A program made the position numbers and the translations under genes. Below, one piece after another: positions 1 to 13,646 of a stretch of DNA of 64,000 nt. This DNA comes from Ricinus communis (taxonomy: Eukaryota; Streptophyta; Magnoliopsida; Malpighiales; Euphorbiaceae), in contig NC_063258.1 in NCBI RefSeq assembly GCF_019578655.1, positions 30,694,802-30,758,801 of the forward strand, in the 5' to 3' direction. The number at the start of each line of letters is the position of its first letter. Position 1 is the first letter of the stretch. Below the pieces are notes generated by a model. It made no database searches. It saw only the letters and a program-made list of their open reading frames with translations, and was not told where the DNA came from.

Positions 1-1574
1 AACAATTTAGTTTAGAGCACACTTTCGTGAAGGCTAAGCTTTGGGTATAAAGATTGATGCACCGTTCTAAAAGAGTTTGATAATACACTTTTAGAAATAA
101 AAACTACAATAGTCTCAATATCAGCAATCACTACAGTCCGAATCCAAATGATATTATAGGATTTGCTAACCATACCCCATACTAAAGAAAAATCAATTAT
201 TTCATTTATTTTGCCTTCAATTACTAAAGCTTTTTATTGAGATGTAAAATGAGAGAAATAATTATTTTCGCTTAGATGAGTTTCGCGTCGAGTTTGGAAA
301 AGTATTTTTTAATATTAACTCTTTTTAATAATTTTTTCAACTTTAAAAATTATTTTTATAGAAAATACGTGGATATATATTTTTTTTAAAAGCATGTTTA
401 AGATAAATAGTTATAAAAAAATATCAATATATTAAATTCAAAAAAAATTGAATTTGCTTTTTAACATCCAACCGCAATTTTAAGACACATCCTTAATCAA
501 ATATCACCGTAATATATGATAAATCTCAAATATATGTTTAATAGATAGAAAAATTTAAAATACTTTACTTCTCGCATGATATTATTTTATAAATTTTAAT
601 TTTTTGTCTTAACAAAACTTCAAGAGTAGAAAGAATAATAAAGCAAAACGGAATAGTGCCACAATAGGCTAGTAAGCCATATTGTTATTACGGCATGGGA
701 CCTAGACCCCTTGAAAAATTTGTGGCTCGATAGGCTAAAAATTGTTAAAACAAAAAGTCAAATAAGTTAAAATTTAACCATTTAATGCACGGTTAAAAAA
801 AGCATTATTTGGGTGTTTTATTAAAATATGTAATAAAAAAAATATAAAATATATTCATTCCATTCTTTAAAATGCATTCTTTTGCCTACTTTAAGCTAAT
901 TTATCATCATTCATCACATTTTATCGCATTTATTCCAGCCTCTTGATTAAAGTTGTTGTATGAAGTTTGGTTGCAAGGTTTTAATAATGAAAAAAAATCC
1001 CCAATTAGTTGTGATAAGATTTTGGTATGTACTTGTCATTTTGCTTCTTGTGGGTGCATTAATATTAGCCGCCATTAATGGAGCTTTGTGAGTGTATGAA
1101 GATAAATGATGGTTATGTGTGCTTGTTTTGTTAATCGGCTTCTTTTTAATAATTTGATTGATAATTGCGCATTAATCATAAAATAAAGTGTTATTTCGGC
1201 TTTAATTCCACTACTATGATATGATTCATATATATAAGAACATATAATTATATAAAATATGTAACTACGTTGTTAGAGTTAAATCAATTTAGTAAGTGAA
1301 TAGTTCATTTTATTTTTCTTATTAAGACTATCTCTTTTCATTGCTATAATGGCGAGACGCATTAAAATGACACAATCCTTCCATTATGATGGCGCGATAA
1401 ATTTATTATAATGGTAATATTTTGAAAATTAAGATGCATAGAGAAGAAAATAACTGGACAAAATAAAAGAAAAATGATCATTTATAAAGAAGAAATAAAT
1501 TATATTTTATCATGTAATATTTTATAGTGCCACTTGAACTAAAAATTGAATTTATTTCCCCAAAAACATAAGTT

Positions 1575-1801
1575 GCGTATATATTTATTAAAAGATTTCA
1601 ATTAAGTTTTTAAATTTTAAATTAAAATAATTAATTTTTTAAATTAAATAATGTAAAATAATTAAAATCCGCCTTAGAACTCTTTTACTACTATCGTTAA
1701 CTATTTAGACCAAAGGTATGGATAAATTCTTAATTTTTAGTCAAATCTTAATTAAGTTCTCAAACTTTAAGTTGGAACAATTGAACTCTTAAACTAAATA
1801 A
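1575..1801 (-). repeat. Inverted copy of a dispersed AT-rich repeat, left arm
   Basis: The reverse complement of this segment matches 2947-3150 over well over 100 bases with scattered mismatches. Shared landmarks in the reverse complement are TTATTTAGTTTAAGA, then ATTTGACTAAAA, then ATAGTTAACG. The two copies lie about 1.1 kb apart in opposite orientation, as expected for two insertions of one element or for long degenerate terminal inverted repeats. Confidence 0.5.
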
Positions 1802-2946
1802 ATCTCACATGAAAACAATTATCTGCATAATCTTGAAATCAATATGAAAAATATATGTACTAAATTAAATTCTGATATCTTATCAAATAAAACAATAGCA
1901 AATGTAATAAATAGTTCAGTCAAAACTGATATACACTCATAGATATACCTTATTGATCCTTGGTAACTTTGGACACGAAGACGTTTTACCTAGCGGTCCA
2001 AATTGCAAATCTTAGTCATTTGCACAGAGACAATAAACCTCCAAAAGACACTATCTAGCATACGCTCAAAAAATAATGTATGAACTAAACGTTGTTCCAA
2101 AGACGGTATAATTTGATGACACTCGACGTTTAAGGTGTGATCTCATAGATCTTATAAAACAAGTATATACTCATTTATCCAACTATGTAAAATCATAATC
2201 ACATATATAGTAAAATTCAAGTGCTGTAAAATATTTAGATAGGATAAAAATAATTTTTGGACAATTGTGAATAGTAAAATTGCCTTGATCAAAGAGATAA
2301 TTAATTTAATAAATTATATTCCGCAGAGTTCATATGGTAATTATTATGGAATGTGCTGTGTGAATTTTCTTATAGGCTGTTGATCCATTTTTACGGGGAA
2401 ATTATATATTTTATAGAAGTGGTGCTACCAGATTGTTGATAGAATTAATTAATCGGAATAGGAAGCGAGTTAATAGAATTATGTTAAAATGACATTAGAA
2501 TTAGAATTAGATATTAGATATTGGACATTGATTAAAAAAAAAATATTAAGAAATAAGATTTAAAATTATTTTTAATATGTGTTTATGTTTGAATTATAAG
2601 ATTATGCGCTCAAATAACTCTTTAGAGGAAAGTAATAAATTAAGTAACAAGTATAGTTCGGTTGAGCCGTACTATTAACTATGATAAAACCTATATTCCC
2701 ACACCTAGATTTTATCTTAATTCTTTCATTTTTTCACACTTAGGTTTTATCATTTTTCTTATTTAAATAATTATTTTTAATTTTTTACATTATTTTTTAT
2801 TTTGTATTACTTTTAGAAATATAAAAATAGAATTTATAATCTAGGTATCTTTATGCTATTGGTTGTCATTTTATATGATCTATTATCAATAAAAATAATT
2901 AATGGTAATAGTAATAGAGTTGCATGAAGAGTTTAATTGTTTCGTA

Positions 2947-3150
2947 TTATTTAGTTTAAGAATTTAATTATTCTAATTTAAAGTTAAAAGGCTTAATTGA
3001 AATTTGACTAAAATCTAAGAAATTACCTATATTTTTTTACTAAGATAGTTAACGGTAATAGTAACCAAGTTGCATAAAAGAGTTTAATTATTCTAATTTA
3101 ATATTTAAAAATTTGATTAGATTTAGCCCAAAAACTAAAGCGTTATTCCA
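2947..3150 (+). repeat. Inverted copy of a dispersed AT-rich repeat, right arm
   Basis: This is the partner of 1575-1801. The segment GGTAATAGTAA...GTTGCAT...AGAGTTTAATT also recurs directly at about 2899-2940, so a partial tandem copy sits beside this arm. No coding potential is seen. Confidence 0.5.
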
Positions 3151-3380
3151 CCTTTTGCCTTATTAAAATGTTTGAAATCTGACCTATTGAACTTCAAACT
3201 CAAAAGTTCAGGGGGCAAATTCCCATGGGATTTTATTTATATCGTTTTAAAACAGCCCGTTCCAACTTTTCCCACCACCTAAAACATTTCCAAAGAGGAA
3301 GTTAATAAATAAATAAATATATATATATATATATAAAAGCAAATTGTAAATCATAAGACCAATAGGTATCTTCAATTTCT

Positions 3381-3974
3381 GAAATCGAAACCCTAAAATC
3401 TTAGATCCCCTCCCTAATAATCGACAATATTGTTCAAAGAAAATTAAAATCGGCGATAGCGTCTGACTCGGTGTGCCATTCTTCATCCGCCTCTTTTCAA
3501 TTTCATATTAAACACCGGCTTCGCTATCATCTTCACAGTCGACATCGTTGTGAGTATAACATATATACTGTTTTTCTTCTTACTAAATATATTTGCTGCT
3601 AGACCTAATTTATCTATGAGAATCTTAGTTTCTCATACAGCTTTGTTAAATTTTGGTTGCTGAGAAGTACAAGAGAAGCTAAATAATTTAGGTTTGCCTT
3701 CGGGTATTCTTAAACGGGCGGGTACACTAGCCGTTGCCGTTCCTACTAGAAACTACAGGCTTTCCAAACATGAGATGACTAAACAGAATTGAATCCTTGC
3801 ATTGAAACTTCCCAAAAAAGGGAGCTATAGATTTTTATGTGTGTATTTTATGCTTGGATTTTGTGTATTACTCTTAGATGTGTGTGTTAATTGTCTTTAT
3901 AGTTCATTTTTTTGACTCAATTGTCTTCTTTAGGTGAGCATACATATTTTTGTGGGCTCAGTTTAGTAGCTGCA
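3381..3974 (+). other. Probable spliced 5'UTR of the DOT2 gene
   Basis: A donor-like GTGAGT at 3550 and a pyrimidine-rich acceptor ending at 3933 would remove an intron inside the 5'UTR, leaving about 40 nt before the ATG at 3975. Introns in the leader are common in plant housekeeping genes. The left boundary is a guess, since no cap site can be read. Confidence 0.45.
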
Positions 3975-6900
3975 ATGGAGATGGAATTGTCTGAATCAAG
4001 GTATGAGGATGGGGTTGAGAAGTCGAGCAAGCATGCTAGTAGAGATAAGGATAGAAAGAAAAGTAGCCGAGGAGAAGATAGAGATACCATTCATCATAGA
4101 AACAAGGACAGGGAACGGTCAAAGAGAAATAGGGAAGATGGTAGCAAAGATTCGGACAAGAATCAAGATGAGTATATGGATAGGGAGTGTGTCAAGGATA
4201 GGAGTAGTAGGGATAGTAAGGTAAGGGATAAAGATAAAGATCGGGAAAAAACTAGAGAGAAGGATCGCGAGCGCCGAGGGAAGGAGAAGGAGCTAGAGAG
4301 GGAGAGGGAGAGGGAGAGGGACAAGGAAGTTGACAAGGAAAGGGGAAAGGAGAAGAGTAGGGATAGGAATAAGGATAGGGAGAGAGAGAAATATAAGGAT
4401 CGAGAGGTTGATAAAGATAGAGACGTGCAAAAAGGAAAAGAGAAGACTAAGGAGAAAGAGGAATTTCATGATAAAGATAGGTTGCGAGATGGGGTTAGCA
4501 AAAGAAGCCATGAGGAAGAGAATGACAGAAGCAAGAATGATACAATTGAAATGGGCTATGAAAGAGAAAGGAACAGTGATGTTGGAAAGCAAAAAAAGGT
4601 TTCTTTTGATGATGACAATGATGATGAGCAAAAGGTTGAACGCACATCAGGTGGCGGACTTGCATCTTCCTTAGAATTTGAGGAGCGTATTTTGAAGTAA
4701 AGCTCTTTCCTACATTATTCTTTTCTTTTTCCCTTCCTTTTTTAATTTTAATTTCCCGTCTGTTTCCTTTTGCTTTAGAATGACTTGACTTTGATGTATT
4801 TTGTATGTGAAGGGTTTTGGATGATAAATGATAATTTTATATAAGTGGTACCTATTTGGACTGCTCTAGAAGTGCTCTTTTATTGTTTACAATATAGAGT
4901 TATACTAACATAAGTAATGTTGTATCTATCTCTTTATATGTTTATCTGTTCAGGGTGAGAGAAGAAAGGTTAAAGAAAAATTCAGATGCTGGTTCTGAGG
5001 TTTTATCTTGGGTTAATAGAAGTCGTAAGCTTGCAGAGAAAAAGAATGCTGAAAAGAAGAAAGCCAAGCAGCTGTCGAAGGTTTTTGAGGAGCAGGTTAT
5101 TTAACTCTCATGGATGTTTCCTTGCATCATGTATTGCTGGATATGGCTTATTAATGTTAATGCTATGGTGTGGTATTAATTTTCAGGACAAGATTGTTCA
5201 AGGGGAAAGTGAAGATGAGGAGGCAGGCGAGCTTGCTACTAGTATGTATTCTCAAAAACAGCTAGGCCTTCTAAAGAGTCTTCAATGCCACATGGAAATA
5301 TATTTACTCCTTTTCAAATTAGATGACACTAGTTGAATATGTTTGCATGGCTTTACACGACAAAGTTTTATTGTGAAATTGCTCAAATAAGCAGATATAA
5401 GTTTCATGGGTTTTTCATGCTCTCAATGATTGCAGACAACTAGCCATAACATGTACATTAGCATATCGAGGTTCCAGTATGTCATTTTAACGGTGTGATT
5501 TATGAGACCTGGTTTCATACTTTTTTATTCTCTCTACTTTTTATATTTGGATTTAAAAGTCACAGCTATTATTTTTTCTGTGTGATTTGGTTATCTTTTA
5601 GCAAGGAATTCTGGTTCATCCAGTCAAATTTATTGCTCTTTTATGATGAAACCTGTAAACAGATGATCTAGCTGGAGTTAAGGTTTTACATGGCCTTGAG
5701 AAGGTAATGGAAGGTGGAGCAGTTGTTTTGACGCTCAAAGATCAAAGTATACTTGTAGATGGTGACATTAATGAAGGTAAAATAGCTGGGTATTACTTGT
5801 AAATGTTTCATGTTTAAGTCCTGTAAAATGACAAAACATTTTTGCGTGACAGAGGTTTTTGGTCTGATATGACAGAGGTTGACATGCTTGAAAATATCGA
5901 AATTGGAGAGCAGAAGCGCCGAAATGAGGCTTATAAGGCTGCTAAGAAAAAGACAGGAATTTATGATGACAAGTAATATGGAATTGCCAGATTGCATTTG
6001 TTAGTAATTTGTAAATGGTTGGAAATTACTTGCTAGTTTGACATGTTTAAAGCTTTTAGGTTCAACGATGATCCTGCTTCGGAGAGGAAAATACTTCCAC
6101 AGTATGATGATCCAACTACAGATGAGGTTTGGATTGTCTTCACCTTGTTCTTTTCCAGGCATGGCATTTTGAAATAGTATTGGAAAGTATGATCACAGCA
6201 ATTTGTGATTGTTTCTAGGGGGTAACTCTCGATGAAAGGGGGCGCTTCACTGGTGAAGCTGAGAAGAAGCTGGAAGAGGTAGACTAGTCCTTTCCCAATG
6301 TTATTGATTAATAGCTATCAAAATTTGGAGTGCTCTTTTGTCTGTGCCTTTCTAATTCTCCTTATTTAGTTTTTTAAAATATCATCTAATGTATCTATAA
6401 ATATATATATATATATATATATATGATTGTCCAGCTCCGCAGAAGACTACAAGGTGCTTTGACAGATAATTGCTTTGAGGATCTCAACTCCTCTGGAAAA
6501 ATGTCATCAGATTTTTATACTCATGAGGAAATGCTTCAGTTTAAGAAGCCCAAGAAAAAAAAGTCTTTGCGGAAAAAGGAGAAGTTGGATATAGATGCCC
6601 TTGAAGCAGAAGCTGTCTCTGCAGGATTGGGTGTTGGGGATCTTGGTTCTCGAAGTGATGGGAGAAGGCAGGCCATTAGAGAGGAGCAAGAGAGATCTGA
6701 AGCAGAAAGGAGAAGTAGCGCATATCAGTCTGCATATGCGAAAGCAGATGAGGCTTCTAAATCACTGCGACTTGAACAAACACTTCCTGCTAAAGTGAAT
6801 GAGGAGGAAAATCCTGTCTTTGCAGACGATGATGAGGATCTTTTCAAATCCTTGGAAAGAGCAAGGAAATTAGCTCTTAAAAAGCAAGAGGAGGCATCTG

Positions 6901-9900
6901 GCCCTCAAGCAATCGCTCGACTAGCTACTGCCACAAACAATCAAATTGCAGATGATCAAAACCCTGCAGATGGAGAGTCACAGGAAAATAAGGTTGTCTT
7001 CACTGAGATGGAAGAGTTTGTTTGGGGCCTTCAACTTGATGAAGGTATTATTTTGTTAATCTGTGTTTTTGCATTATTATATGGAAAGGTTTTAAGAGTA
7101 AAACTGAGAAGGCCCCGTGATAAGAGTGATATCCAAGTCATATTGGACTTTCTATTGTGAAGCACTTGACCAACTAGAATATCTTGTATAATATTTTCAG
7201 CTGTTTAGCCATATCTGACAATTCAAGATTTCATGTTACTAGCATGCTTATTGACTATTTGAATAGGGATTGCCTTAGTTCTAGGGAATCCTGTCCTTGT
7301 TCTGCTGTTCCCATCTCCAAATTTTTACTCCACGTCATTATTTACGACTTAACAGCAGATTGAAATTAGCTTGCCTTTGTGTAGCTTGTTGATTTAGTTT
7401 TTATGTTGTGTGCCAAAGAAAAGTGAGAATTGCTTATATTAAAAAATATAAAATAAAATTGAACGCTGCTTTTGCTATTTCAGAGTCCCATAAGCCTGGT
7501 AGTGAAGACGTTTTCATGGACGAGGATGCAGCACCGAGAGTTTCTGATCAAGAAATGAAAGATGAAGCTGGTCGATGGACAGAAGTGAATGATGCTGCTG
7601 AAGATGACAACTCAGTCAATGAGAATAAGGAGGATGTAGTTCCAGATGAAACCATTCATGAAGTTGCAGTGGGGAAAGGATTATCCGGTGCATTGAAGCT
7701 GCTCAAGGAACGAGGAACACTTAAAGAAACCGTTGACTGGGGTGGCAGAAACATGGATAAGAAAAAGAGTAAACTTGTTGGCATAGTAGACAGTGATGCT
7801 GACAACGAAAAATTTAAGGAAATTCGGATTGAGAGGATGGATGAATTTGGGCGTATTGTAAGTACTTTATTGTGCACTCACTTCCTAGTTATTGGCATTG
7901 CCTTATAGTTTGTGCAACTTTTTTGTTTTGTTATTCTGGGTGAAACGCAGACTGGGACCTTCCGTAGCAGAGTGAATATCTATATTAATCTCTTTGAATG
8001 AATTTTCCTTTCATTTACCGAGTTAATTCGAAGATGCGTGGTTTTTTATGGCAGATTATTTTGCTCTTAGATATTGGTTAGCTTCTGGTGTCAAGTGGGA
8101 AGATTAGTTTGAGGTTTTTTTTCTTAGAGCTCTCCTGAACTGCTGGGAGTAGTTGCTTTATAGTTTGTGGAGAACGAGGGATATTCTTGCCAATAAAAGT
8201 TGTGTTGTTGTTACTTGTAATGAAGATGGACTTTTCTGTTTGTCATTTCTTATAGATGCCAAGAGGCAGAACAGGTGAAAGATATTCTGGTTAAAGCGGT
8301 TGCGTGTGTAGTGGTTTCTTTTAGGTTGCCTGTCTTGGTTCCACTATGATTTATTTAATAAATATGAATTTATGCCACTGCCAATGTAGTGTGCATTATT
8401 GAACATTTGTTGCTGTTGAATTTTGTTAAATGCAATTCTTATGGGAGTGGATATTTTCTTCTTTCAACAGATGACTCCCAAGGAGGCCTTCAGGATGATT
8501 TCTCATAAATTCCATGGAAAGGGTCCTGGGAAAATGAAGCAAGAAAAGCGCATGAAACAATATCAGGAAGAACTGAAGCTGAAGCAAATGAAAAATTCAG
8601 ATACACCGTCAGAATCTGTGGAACGGATGAGAGAAGCCCAGAAAAAGTTGAAGACACCCTACCTTGTCCTTAGTGGTCATGTTAAATCAGGGTACGATTT
8701 TATGTTTCCATGCTTACTCAAATTTAGTTTATTATTGATGACTGGTAATAGTTTCTATGGGAAATGGGATGTAGTTTAAACAGAAAGAGAAATGAGCAAA
8801 TTATTAAAGGTAATCATATTGTTAAAATAGCTATTAAATGTTTGGGGCTTCATTAATTCCGGAGGTGATTTGGATTTTATCTTTCCCCTTTTAATTTACT
8901 TTATCTGAGGTTTTAATTATTTTTCTTTGCGTGTCGATTGACTTCATGGCTGCGGATGAGATTATTATTTATTTGGGAACAGATTTAGAATACTTATAAG
9001 AGGGTAAGTTTTAAATACACTTTGGAAAGTACTTGTATGAACGTTGTTTTTATTTAATGAGTTACAATTCTGAAGGTCAGTGAACTATTTACACTAAAAT
9101 TTCATGTCCAAACTTTGGATTCCATATCCCTGTCTGAGTTGCAAGTCTAATGTTGGATAATTACAGGGTTGACTTTTTATTTTATAATGTGTCTTCTAAA
9201 ATCAGCAATAATTTTCCTCATGATAAATTGATACTGGGGATGGGCTCTCATATTTTGAACCTTACTGTAATAACTTTTTTCTCTGAAACCTTGCTAAGAT
9301 ATTTTTGAAACAAGAGGGTCATAAAGCATGTGCAAGTGTTGGTTTTGAGCAATATACTTTTCTACTTCATCGTGATTAATTAAACTGCATCTTTCCTTTT
9401 ACAAATTTTCAATTATTGGTTCACTAATTGTAAATTATTTGCATCATATTACATTTGCAGACAAGCTAGTGATCCTAGAAGCAGTTTTGCAACTGTTGAG
9501 AAGGATCTTCCAGGGGGCTTGACGCCCATGCTTGGAGACAAAAAGGTCAGGCAATTCTTTCATTCTCGTGTGGGATTCTATCCAGACTTTTATATGCTCA
9601 GCATGCTTTTGGTACATGGGTTTGTCATTTAACATTTGTGCAAATACTCTTTATTTGAAAACTCCTTTGTGGGAAAATGTTTTTCTAGACATTTGTCTAG
9701 AAGCATGGGGTACTTTGATTGATAGTCACTGACATTAAAGTATATTACTTTATGATCACCAAAGTCAATATGTCAGTTAAGAATAACTAAAGTCTTAATT
9801 TTATATCAATTGGGTCACTCCGATCAGATCCTACCAAACTAATATTAGGTATAATTTTTTTAAGATAAAAGTGAGTTCCAATATCCATAATCTTCTCTAA

Positions 9901-11515
9901 CCCAGTTTTCTTTAATTTCTCTGCTCTTATTCTATTCTATTCTATTCTATGCATTCTATTATTTTCACTATAGCAAATAAATGAACACTAATATTAAGCT
10001 GCTCGATGGTATTTTCAATAGCTTTGCAGAAGTGAAATCTCATGATGTATTCTGCCATTATATTTATAATTGTATTCATAGATCCTTGAGTAGCAAGGTT
10101 AAGTCCTAATTCTCAACTTGAAATTCAAGGGGAGGGGGATTTAGAAGAGGAGGGTGTTGACAGAATTGACCTTGTTGGAGGGAGTTACTGAGAAAGAGTG
10201 GTTGGAAGGATAAGAAAGAGATGGGCGGGAAGTGGGGAGGATGCATAACAAGAGAGGGGGGGAGAATTGATGAAACTTGATAAATTAACAGAGGCATTCA
10301 AACCCACGTCACTTGCTTTTTATATTAGTAAATTTGTTTTGTATCTGAATTTAATTAGATTCAGCTTAGGGTGACCAGGTTAGTTATTTATATTTGACAA
10401 ATTGAAGTGTGACCACAAAGTGATCTCGCGATAACTTCCATGAGAATAAATAAAATTAGCTTAGAAGCTTGAGGAATTGGTGAGGGTGTGTTTTCAGTAA
10501 AACTGGACAGAAAGCCAAGATAATTGAGGTTGCAAAAAGATGTGTGATGAATAATTTTGTATAGAGTTGTGTGAATGGTAAAATTAAGTAGTATTTATGT
10601 TCTATCAAGCCTATTTGATAGGCAAATTGATTAGGATTCAGTTGAAGAACTTCAAATCTACCATGCACCTGAAACTTGCAAAAGATTACAAAACTAAGGG
10701 CTTGTTTAGTTGTAAAAAAGAAAGCTTGTTCCTGGAAAAAAGTATTCTTATAAAACTAGAAAATAGAACATGGTGTTTAATTGCAAAAATTTTTCCAAAT
10801 GAAGAACTGATAAGCAATTTTCAATTTGTCCTGATTTGTATTGATGTATTGATAACTAATTCAGTTGTTTTGATCTATTAAAACAAAGAAGTTGGAAAAC
10901 ATGGAGTTCCAGACATCAGCCAGTCTTGTTAGGGATTCCATTTTGGAGGAACATGTTTAAGATCTCCCTATATGAGAACACCAGTAACTGCAACCACTGA
11001 TCTTTTTGTGATGATATGTTTGGTACTGGCTAGGTTCTCTTTAGTTATAAGTTCCAAAATCTTAGTTTTAGCAGGCACTAACTCGCAATCAAAACACAAT
11101 TGTAGATTCATTTAACTTTGGCTTGTACGAATTTTGTTGTTTCTATCTCAGAAGGAAGATTTTGACAGGACTCATTCAGGTTACTTTAGTTTAGCTAGTC
11201 TTATTATCCAGGATGGTTTGGTTTGAGAGGCAAGCAAAGCTGAGGGTTCCTCATAATTTAAAATCAACCATCATTTTTTACGCCCTCCCCCCTACTCCTT
11301 CTCTCTCTCTCTCTCTCACAACACACACACACACACAAGCATGTGTGCTTTTCTTTGCACTTCTATTTTGTCATTTTGTATATTGGTCCCTTTTCCTATC
11401 ACCAAGTACCTGGGTAAATAATTTCTAATTTTGTCTCCAGGTTGAGCACTTCTTGGGAATTAAACGCAAGGCTGAGCATGAGAACTCCAGCCCGTCAAAG
11501 AAGCCTAAATCTTGA
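3975..11515 (+). CDS. DOT2: DOT2/SART1-family U4/U6.U5 tri-snRNP splicing factor (12 coding exons)
   Basis: Plant orthologue of human SART1 and yeast Snu66, a tri-snRNP protein needed for spliceosome activation; Arabidopsis DOT2 mutants have vein and meristem defects. Coding exons read by eye: 3975-4696, 4954-5095, 5187-5241, 5663-5776, 5876-5972, 6060-6126, 6219-6278, 6435-7044, 7484-7857, 8471-8691, 9461-9545, 11441-11515. They sum to 2622 nt (873 aa), frame intact, all introns GT-AG. The first ~230 residues are an Arg/Lys/Asp/Glu-rich RD/RE tract typical of splicing factors. SART1 landmarks follow: LSWVNRSRK, LAGVKVLHGLEKV, EIGEQKRRNEAYKAA, MTPKEAFRMISHKFHGKGPG, LPGGLTPMLGDKK and the C-terminal VEHFLGIKRK. 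The Met at 3975 is chosen because the in-frame Met at 3912 lies before a likely 5'UTR splice acceptor. Length is close to that of Arabidopsis DOT2. Confidence 0.95.
6401..6424. repeat. (TA)12-like microsatellite abutting a splice acceptor
   Basis: An uninterrupted AT dinucleotide run ends about 10 nt before the acceptor AG (6433-6434) of DOT2 exon 8, where a polypyrimidine tract would normally lie. Length change here could affect splicing. Confidence 0.9.
9546..11440 (+). other. Long last intron of DOT2, probably carrying insertions
   Basis: At about 1.9 kb this is by far the longest intron of the gene. It contains a purine-rich patch (10120-10260), a segment near 10697 reading GGGCTTGTTTAGTTGT, which resembles the end of hAT- or Harbinger-type MITEs, and a CT/CA microsatellite at about 11300-11338. 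I did not find a matching inverted end, so the insertion is an inference. Confidence 0.4.
11300..11338. repeat. Compound (CT)n(CA)n microsatellite
   Basis: A run of CT units passes directly into CA units within the last DOT2 intron, about 100 nt before the terminal exon. Confidence 0.9.
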
Positions 11516-13646
11516 AAAGTTGACTGAAATTTCGAGATGGTATTACCTTTAGTCAAAAGAAGTTATCTGGAGATAATAGCGTGAAATTATCATATTGGAC
11601 CCTGAAAGTGTAGCATCCTGCTAGGACGTTGAGCAAGAGATTATCCTGGCAGTCTGATGGATATTCATTGTCTGTTTGTGCTTTTGGCTGTAAATAAAGT
11701 TAAATTGCACAATTTATTAAGGAGTCTGTCAAAATTTTTGTGATGTGGATACACCAGTTTAGAGCTGTTTCAGATAGATTCTTTGGCAACTGTAATGATT
11801 CTTCTGCTCTATCATCCCTCCAGAGGAAGTATTATGAGGCTGAGCCTAGTGGAAAATCTGTTATCTATTACAGCTACATATGCTTATAGACTCACAATTA
11901 CCCTTTTTATCCTTGCTTGAAAAAAAAGGTATACTGTTAAATTCTTTTTGGCCATTATTAATGACTTAGATGAGAGAAATTCAATTTCTCAGCACATTTA
12001 AGGCAGAGTATATGTGATTTTTTTTAGGATTGGTAAATTCACTTATCTAGGCTTGATATATTATAAATGGTTGACATTTTAGTATTGGATATTATTATTT
12101 ACATTTAGTCTATAATTAATAGAAGAGTGATTCATGTTACGAGTGATTGATATTTTGATATCGAATAAATAATGTTTAAAATTAAATGAGTATGTGTTAA
12201 TTATTTATTGGTTTAGTGTATAGATAGTAATATATGAGTTTAGACAAGAAAAAATTTATTTTTTCTTTGTTGTTCATTGGTTTACCTGTTTGTTGAGCAG
12301 CGCTTGGGTATTCTATTAGCCATTTTTTTAGGGGAATGAAGAATTGGTGAAAGAATTTAATGGTGTGGTGTGAACAAATAATTGATTTTTTTGCCAGATT
12401 AGAAAAGAATCAGGATTAAAAAAAATTAAATAACCTTCTTATAATATATCTTTTAATTTTATTTATTTTTAAAAGTAAGAGATTTTAGATTTGAATTTTT
12501 TATTTTTTTTTGCACTGGATGGGTTTTGTTTTTATAACAAGTATATAGGGTTTTTTAGTTCTTGACGTGTTAGACTCTTTTTATTTGGGTATCCTTCTTA
12601 GTATAAAAAAGTATTTTATAAAATTATTTTAATAAGATAAATTAGGCACTTAGAGAAAAAAGGTAAGATGCTATCAAATTTCAATTTACACAAGCAAAAA
12701 CGAAATACATTATAGGAAATCTCAACTCCCAGTCTTAAGTTGGTTTAGCCTTGTAGTGAATCCATGTCCCAATAAGTATTGCCTTTCTTTCTTCTTTTTT
12801 TCTCACTATAGCCTTTCCCCGTTTTTCGATCACAATACTCCAGGACTAGGGTTTTGACTTGGGGTTAAGTGACTGGAAGGTAATACGTTGGTGGTTTTGC
12901 TTCTGTAGTGCATATGGCATTGTCTTTTTTGTTTTATCAGTACGTCTTGAAGTGTTTTTTGTGTTCGCAAATGTTGACGTTTAAAGTATGTGTTTTTGAG
13001 TAGTCGAATGTGATCGGCTTTGATTTTGTAAGGCTATAATTTTTAATTCCTTCATCAGCAGTACTCTGTTGAACATTATCCTTTAATTGCTGTTCGATGT
13101 GTTCGGAAAATAGGCTGGTTAAATAGAAGAATATCATTTTTAGTAGGATGTCTCCAACCAGTAATCTGTTCCTTGTTTTTTGGCAATTAGTGGTGTTTAC
13201 CCCTACCTCTTGCCAATTGGGCTTGTATTTACCAAATCAAATGGTTAAGTAATTATGGTTCTACTAGTGCAATTTATCCATCAATCGCTTGATTTTTAGG
13301 CTCCTGACCAGTAAAGATGGTGCTTGTGGTTACACTAGAGTTGATCTCCATGAAAAAGAAAAGACATATTTTACTTTTTAAGAGATATATATAATCGCAA
13401 TTCTCTTATCATTATAGGCTTAATCTAATCATTTATGTTTCTCTCATTATTTATGTAAAGATACAAGTCAAAAATCAACAGATAGAGAATAAGCATTGCC
13501 ACGGAGATCATACAAGAACTTTTTCATCTGAGTTATTGGCTATCTATCTATATGAATCAATCAGAAGTAAGAAGTTTATTCACATTGACCTTATATATAA
13601 CTTAACTGGCATAACATTAGAACATTAGATCGAGTAGACTAAGTGG
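11516..13646. other. DOT2 3' flank and intergenic DNA
   Basis: The first several hundred bases are probably 3'UTR. From about 12780 to 13370 the composition becomes more gene-like, but every frame is broken by stops and no family is recognised. This part could be an old pseudogene or a noncoding transcript. Confidence 0.45.

Larger units (their letters stand above)
1..3380. other. AT-rich intergenic region
   Basis: I see no credible gene on either strand; the reading frames are short and of low complexity. The stretch holds a pair of related inverted repeats (listed separately) and a (TA)n run near 3317-3335 just upstream of the first transcribed exon of the DOT2 gene. It probably contains that gene's promoter, but I cannot place a convincing TATA box or start site. 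Confidence 0.6.

Noticed and set aside
3247..3486. 79-aa minus-strand ORF upstream of DOT2
   Set aside because: Contains an Ile-Tyr run from the (TA)n repeat and covers the presumed DOT2 leader; no family features.
4293..4631. 112-aa minus-strand ORF inside DOT2 exon 1
   Set aside because: It is the antisense reading of the AGG/GAT-rich RD/RE tract; the Leu/Ile/Ser-rich translation is a compositional artefact.
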